A DNA stretch of 64,000 bases from assembly GCF_014526325.1 (NCBI RefSeq), contig NZ_JACNMJ010000005.1:1-64000 (forward strand). The letters are read 5' to 3'. Below the pieces are notes generated by a model, which saw only the letters and a list, made by a program, of their open reading frames with translations, was not told the DNA's origin and searched no databases. The translations under genes and the position numbers were made by a program. Origin of the DNA: Psychroserpens algicola. Its GTDB lineage: Bacteria > Bacteroidota > Bacteroidia > Flavobacteriales > Flavobacteriaceae. Shown here one piece after another: positions 60,435-64,000 of this stretch. How positions within the stretch are numbered: position 1 is the first letter of the stretch; the number at the start of each line of letters is the position of its first letter.

Positions 60435-61616
60435 TTAACTTTTTCTCCATTGTTTGGTCACTTCAAAGACATGTTCTAAAATAGCCTTATCTACTTCTGA
60501 AAATTCAATATTTCGACGTTTCATAACTACTTCGGCAACTTCGAACGCTTTTTTTGTTAAATAGGTTGTCATTCCAGAATGGCCTCCCCATGAAAAACTT
60601 GGTACAAAATTTCTTGGAAATCCGCTTCCGAAGATATTACTACTCACTCCAACAACTGTACCAGTATTAAACATGGTATTAATGCCACACTTACTATGAT
60701 CGCCCATCATGAGTCCGCAAAACTGTAAACCTGTTCTGGCAAATCCCTGAGTTTGATAATCCCATAGCCTGACTTCGGCATAGTTATTTTTTAAATTAGA
60801 ATTGTTGGTATCGGCACCTAGATTACACCATTCGCCAAGTACTGAGTTTCCTAAAAACCCATCATGACCTTTATTAGAATAGCCAAAAATCACTGAATTA
60901 TTCACTTCACCTCCAACTTTACTATGCGGTCCAACCGTTGTTGGTCCGTAGATTTTAGCACCCAACTTTACAGTAGCATGCTCGCATAAAGCGAAAGGAC
61001 CTCTAATAATACTGCCTTCCATTATTTCGGCATCTTTTCCAATATATATAGGACCAGAATTCGCATTTAAAGTCACAAATTCTAACTGAGCTCCTTTTTC
61101 TATAAAAATTTGTTGAGCTCCAAGAACATTATTTGAACTCGGTATAGGTTCAGATTGTCTGTCGTATGTAAGCAAGTCAAAATCGGCCTGAATAGCCTCA
61201 CCATTATTGGCAAAAATATCCCAAGTATGCTCTATCTTTATGACGTCTTCGTCGTATTCTATTGCCTGATAGGATTCAAAATCTATTTCTTCCTGAGTGT
61301 CTTTAGAGAAAAAAGCTATCACATCTTCTCCCTGAAATACAGCTTGATTGTCTTCAAGACCTTTTATAATGGCCACTAATTCTTTATTAGGTAAGTAAGC
61401 TGCATTAATCATTACATTCTCATCTAATTCAACCATAGGATATTTATCAGAGAGGTAGTCTTCGGTTAAAGTGGTTATGGTAAATCCCAGATGTTTTTCC
61501 CACTTTTCCCTAATGGTCAATATACCAACTCTAATGTCGGCTACAGGTCTAGTAAAGGTAAAGGGTAACAAGTTGTTACGTGATGGGCCATCAAAAAGAA
61601 TATAATTCATAATCAA
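60435..61616 (-). CDS. GlmU-family sugar-nucleotidyltransferase-like protein
   Basis: A 393-residue protein with a GlmU-like layout: an N-terminal domain (LLPFTFTRPVADIRVG) and a C-terminal left-handed beta-helix with repeated IGKDAEIMEGSIIRGP, ATVKLGAKIYGPTTVGPHSKVGGEVNNSVIFGYSNKGHDG motifs typical of acyl- or sugar-transfer hexapeptide folds. The canonical nucleotidyltransferase loop (GxGTRM and PK) is absent; the start reads DGPSRNNLLPF. This pattern is called GlmU family in Bacteroidota, but catalysis is unproven. Start MIMNYILF; Met3 is an alternative. Confidence 0.78.
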   Translation of the reverse strand: MIMNYILFDGPSRNNLLPFTFTRPVADIRVGILTIREKWEKHLGFTITTLTEDYLSDKYPMVELDENVMINAAYLPNKELVAIIKGLEDNQAVFQGEDVIAFFSKDTQEEIDFESYQAIEYDEDVIKIEHTWDIFANNGEAIQADFDLLTYDRQSEPIPSSNNVLGAQQIFIEKGAQLEFVTLNANSGPIYIGKDAEIMEGSIIRGPFALCEHATVKLGAKIYGPTTVGPHSKVGGEVNNSVIFGYSNKGHDGFLGNSVLGEWCNLGADTNNSNLKNNYAEVRLWDYQTQGFARTGLQFCGLMMGDHSKCGINTMFNTGTVVGVSSNIFGSGFPRNFVPSFSWGGHSGMTTYLTKKAFEVAEVVMKRRNIEFSEVDKAILEHVFEVTKQWRKS

Positions 61617-61651
61617 GATTGAAGTTAGATGCTAAAGTAAATTAATTATAG

Positions 61652-61689
61652 AAAACAAAAAAGCCTTCGGGATAAATCCTGAAGGCTTT
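61652..61689 (-). terminator. rho-independent terminator of rpmE2
   Basis: AAAGCCTTC (61660-61668) pairs with GAAGGCTTT (61681-61689), with an inner GGGAT/ATCCT extension. On the minus strand an uninterrupted run of Ts follows (plus-strand As near 61656). Confidence 0.85.
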
Positions 61690-61710
61690 GTAAATATTAT
61701 AGAACTAAGT

Positions 61711-61962
61711 TTATTTTTGAAACTTAGCGTATTTGTTTTTGAATTTATCAATACGTCCTGCTGTATCTACTAATTTAGACTTACCAGTGTAATATGGATG
61801 AGATGTTCTAGAAATTTCCAATTTAATTACTGGATACTCAACACCATCAACTTCAATTGTTTCACTAGTCTCAGCAGTAGACTTAGTTAAAAACACATCT
61901 TCGTTAGACATATCTTTAAATGCTACTAATCTATAATTTTCTGGATGTATTCCTTTTTTCAT
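61711..61962 (-). CDS. rpmE2: 50S ribosomal protein L31 type B
   Basis: An 83-residue protein beginning MKKGIHPENYRLVAFKDMS, a typical L31 type B start, with TSHPYYTGKSKLVDTAGRIDKF. It has no cysteines and so lacks the zinc site of the C+ L31 form, making it the zinc-independent paralogue. It has a full -33/-7 promoter and a terminator. Confidence 0.95.
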   Translation of the reverse strand: MKKGIHPENYRLVAFKDMSNEDVFLTKSTAETSETIEVDGVEYPVIKLEISRTSHPYYTGKSKLVDTAGRIDKFKNKYAKFQK

Positions 61963-62000
61963 CGCTTTAAACTTTAATATTCCTTACTATTTTGGAGGTG

Positions 62001-62030
62001 CAAATTTAAGTAATTTTTGTAAATTACCAA
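62001..62030 (-). promoter_or_regulatory. promoter of rpmE2
   Basis: On the minus strand TTG (62030-62028) and TAAATTTG (62008-62001) are separated by 19 nt, 38 bp before the ATG. Confidence 0.72.
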
Positions 62031-62124
62031 TAATTATTTTCTTTTTTTATTTTAATTAAAAATGTAACGTTTGAATACAAATGTACACTAACCAATCATA
62101 TTAACTAAATAATCAACTCAAACT

Positions 62125-62640
62125 ATGGAATCAGTAAAAATATCAACTGGTAAATTTGGAATGAATTACGGCATCATCTTAGGTGTTGTCATGATTGCCC
62201 TTTCTGTTATAGGCTATGTTACAGGACAAACATTAGAAGGTGCGCAATGGCCGCAATTATTGTATTACATTATCTTTCCGGTAGTAATCATTTTTGCGAT
62301 AAGTAAATACAAAAAGCATAATGCTAATACCTTAACTTTAGGAGAAGCTATTAAATTAGGTGTCATAATCGCTATGATTAGTGCCATTGTATATATCATT
62401 TATGGTTTGCTATTTAATTATGTAATTGACCCAGAGTTTATGGGACAAATGAAAGAAGTCGTAAGAGATCAAATGCTCGAAAACCCGAACTTAACTCAAG
62501 ATCAGGTCGACCAACAAATGGTTTGGGTAGAAAAAATGATGAGTCCAGTAATCGGTTCAGCGTTTTGGATTGCTGCCAGTGCTATTTTTGGATTAATCTG
62601 GTCATTAATTGGCGGATTAGTAATGAAAAGCAGTCAATAG
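62125..62640 (+). CDS. DUF4199 membrane protein
   Basis: A 171-residue inner-membrane protein with four hydrophobic spans (about 16-33, 45-63, 80-101 and 144-165). The pattern matches DUF4199 proteins of Bacteroidota, including GEAIKLGVIIAMISAIVYII and the C-terminal LIWSLIGGLVMK. It is the first of a plus-strand run: glycosyltransferase and phosphohexomutase follow. Function unknown. Confidence 0.82.
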   Translation: MESVKISTGKFGMNYGIILGVVMIALSVIGYVTGQTLEGAQWPQLLYYIIFPVVIIFAISKYKKHNANTLTLGEAIKLGVIIAMISAIVYIIYGLLFNYVIDPEFMGQMKEVVRDQMLENPNLTQDQVDQQMVWVEKMMSPVIGSAFWIAASAIFGLIWSLIGGLVMKSSQ

Positions 62641-62661
62641 TCAGAGCTTAAATAAATTCAG

Positions 62662-62669
62662 TATTTTTG
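62662..62669 (+). promoter_or_regulatory. candidate -7 element of the glycosyltransferase gene
   Basis: TATTTTTG matches TAnnTTTG, 25 bp before the ATG at 62695. Confidence 0.45.
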
Positions 62670-62694
62670 AACTTTAAACATTCAAAATCACTAA

Positions 62695-63642
62695 ATGAAT
62701 ATATCAGTAGTCATACCACTACTTAACGAACAAGAATCATTATCAGAACTACACGATTGGATTGCTAAAGTTATGCAGTCCAATCGTTTTTCTTATGAAA
62801 TCATTTTTATAGATGATGGTAGTACAGACGATTCCTGGTCAATTATTAAACAGTTATCTCATAAAGACACTAATGTTAAAGGGATTCGGTTTTTAAAAAA
62901 CTTCGGAAAATCTCAAGCCTTACATGCTGGTTTCGCTAAAGCTGAAGGCGATGTTGTCATTACTATGGATGCCGATTTACAGGATAATCCTGAAGAAATA
63001 CCAGAGCTTTACAATATGATTATCGCTGAAAATTATGATTTAGTGTCTGGTTGGAAAAAGAAACGATACGACTCTGTGATCGCTAAAAACCTTCCGTCAA
63101 AACTATTTAATTGGGCTGCTCGTCGTACCTCAGGAGTTAAACTCAATGATTTTAATTGTGGACTAAAGGCCTACAACAAAAATGTTGTTAAGCATATTGA
63201 CGTTAATGGTGAAATGCATCGATATATCCCAGTGCTTGCTAAAAATGCTGGATTCACAAATATTGGCGAAAAGGTTGTACAACATCAAGCCCGAAAATAC
63301 GGTGAAACTAAATTTGGTATGGACAGATTTATTAATGGTTTTCTCGATTTAATAACCATTTGGTTTTTATCACGATTTGGTAAACGGCCTATGCATCTAT
63401 TTGGTGCTCTTGGTGTACTTATGCTGGCCATTGGTTTTGCTTTTGCTATCTATTTAGGAATTGACAAACTATTTCTTAATCCTTCTGGACGACTCATAAC
63501 CCAGCGTCCGCAATTTTATATTGCACTAACAACCATGATTTTAGGTTCACAATTTTTTGTTGCTGGTTTTTTAGGAGAAATTATATTACGTAGTAAAAGA
63601 GATAAAAACCGTTATTTGGTTAAGCAAGAACTCAATTTTTAA
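62695..63642 (+). CDS. family 2 glycosyltransferase, polyprenyl-phosphate type
   Basis: A 315-residue enzyme with an N-terminal GT2 domain: SVVIPLLNEQESL, IFIDDGSTDDSW and the metal-binding MDADLQDNPEE. After about residue 230 come two C-terminal transmembrane spans, as in dolichol/undecaprenyl-phosphate mannose synthases (DPM1/ArnC/GtrB-like). It probably transfers a sugar to undecaprenyl phosphate at the inner membrane. The neighbouring phosphohexomutase could supply hexose-1-phosphate; this link is inferred. Confidence 0.88.
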   Translation: MNISVVIPLLNEQESLSELHDWIAKVMQSNRFSYEIIFIDDGSTDDSWSIIKQLSHKDTNVKGIRFLKNFGKSQALHAGFAKAEGDVVITMDADLQDNPEEIPELYNMIIAENYDLVSGWKKKRYDSVIAKNLPSKLFNWAARRTSGVKLNDFNCGLKAYNKNVVKHIDVNGEMHRYIPVLAKNAGFTNIGEKVVQHQARKYGETKFGMDRFINGFLDLITIWFLSRFGKRPMHLFGALGVLMLAIGFAFAIYLGIDKLFLNPSGRLITQRPQFYIALTTMILGSQFFVAGFLGEIILRSKRDKNRYLVKQELNF

Positions 63643-63715
63643 GTTCAAGCGATTTATCGCAATCGTTTTAGACGAATTTATTAAAATCTTAATCACCCAA
63701 ACTAATTCATTTACT

Positions 63716-63723
63716 TACTTTTG
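63716..63723 (+). promoter_or_regulatory. candidate -7 element of the phosphohexomutase gene
   Basis: TACTTTTG matches TAnnTTTG, 19 bp before the ATG at 63742. Confidence 0.5.
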
Positions 63724-63741
63724 TAGTATAAATTTAAGACT

Positions 63742-64000
63742 ATGACACACATTGAACCTCAATTATTGGAACGCGTTAATACATGGCTGACGCCAACTTT
63801 TGATCAAGAGACTCAAAATCATATTAAACACTTAATTGCAAATAATACAAGTGAACTCAAAGAGAGCTTCTACAAAGATCTCGAATTTGGAACTGGTGGA
63901 ATGCGCGGCATTATGGGCATAGGCACCAATCGCATCAACAAATATACACTTGGTAAAAACACACAGGGATTAAGTAACTACCTGAAACAAACATTTCCTA
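63742..64000 (+). CDS. phosphoglucomutase/phosphomannomutase family, 5' part
   Basis: Starts ATG (MTHIEPQLLERVNTWL) and continues off the right edge; 86 codons are visible. The start of the alpha-D-phosphohexomutase fold is clear in FYKDLEFGTGGMRGIMGIG, a FGTGGxRGxMGxG segment typical of the long (around 570-residue) phospho-sugar mutases of Bacteroidota. The catalytic serine region is beyond the edge. It would interconvert hexose-1- and hexose-6-phosphates. Confidence 0.9.
   Translation, partial: MTHIEPQLLERVNTWLTPTFDQETQNHIKHLIANNTSELKESFYKDLEFGTGGMRGIMGIGTNRINKYTLGKNTQGLSNYLKQTFP

Noticed and set aside
60418-60450. Longer start for the PD40 propeller protein
   Set aside because: Overlaps the GlmU-like gene and spoils the signal peptide; ATG at 60417 is better.
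1-64000. tRNA, rRNA, transposase, integrase or phage genes
   Set aside because: Intergenic stretches were read by eye and none showed a tRNA cloverleaf or mobile-element gene; a tRNAscan/Rfam run would be needed to be certain.

Overview
The window looks like chromosome of a marine-type member of the Flavobacteriaceae (Bacteroidota). This rests on the visibly AT-rich DNA, many promoters with a TAnnTTTG -7 element (sometimes with a TTG about 19-20 nt upstream), secretion of proteins with type IX (T9SS) C-terminal sorting domains, a TonB-dependent receptor, DUF4252/DUF4199-type proteins, and gene families and gene orders typical of the group. Genus and species cannot be fixed from this sequence alone. 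No tRNA, rRNA, CRISPR array, transposase, integrase or phage gene was seen.

Region by region. 1-8.5 kb (minus strand) is the 5' part of a giant secreted surface protein; its C-terminus lies beyond the left edge. After a long N-terminal leader and a few HYR/Ig-like modules it becomes a tandem array of 82-residue, four-cysteine units, each exactly 246 bp, with about 28.75 units in the window. 8.9-13.5 kb has hutH, a TlpA-like lipoprotein and the bifunctional NAD(P)HX repair enzyme. 13.6-18.5 kb is a tight thrA-thrB-thrC operon preceded by a promoter, a 28-codon Thr/Ile-rich leader ORF and mutually exclusive hairpins, which together suggest attenuation. 18.6-28.9 kb is mostly housekeeping: gcvT, an SDR protein, pterin dehydratase, a Prc-type protease with a helical secreted partner, a YebC-type regulator, a glycosyltransferase with a haem-binding protein, and a HEAT-like protein plus purB and a tiny membrane protein. 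28.9-31.1 kb is an ECF sigma factor operon (sigma factor, single-TM protein, two DUF4252 proteins) with an ECF-like promoter in front of it.

31.3-38.1 kb has a lipoprotein S41 protease and then a cobalamin uptake locus: a TonB-dependent receptor behind an adenosylcobalamin-type riboswitch on the minus strand, and a divergent btuF-btuC-btuD-like ABC importer on the plus strand. 38.1-45.9 kb has an orphan protein, rmuC, a hotdog thioesterase, two adjacent T9SS cargo proteins, carB (lacking its allosteric domain) and rpmH. 46-54.5 kb has several small secreted or membrane proteins of unknown role, cardiolipin synthase with a lytic transglycosylase, a hydrolase, a mini-GNAT protein, two lipoproteins and mtaB. 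54.6-59.1 kb is an unusual three-gene unit: an ABC ATPase with an N-terminal extension, a large polytopic membrane protein and a peptide-type solute-binding lipoprotein. 59.1-64 kb has a small membrane protein, a PD40 propeller protein, a GlmU-like protein, rpmE2 (L31 type B), a DUF4199 protein, a dolichol-phosphate-mannose-synthase-like glycosyltransferase and the start of a phosphohexomutase.

Most of the window is ordinary core genome. The best candidates for something undescribed are the exact-period adhesin array with its 8-unit higher-order pattern, the candidate Thr/Ile leader-peptide attenuator, the ABC/membrane/solute-binding unit at 54.6-59.1 kb, and the orphan protein at 38.1 kb. 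None of these can be shown to be new without database searches.
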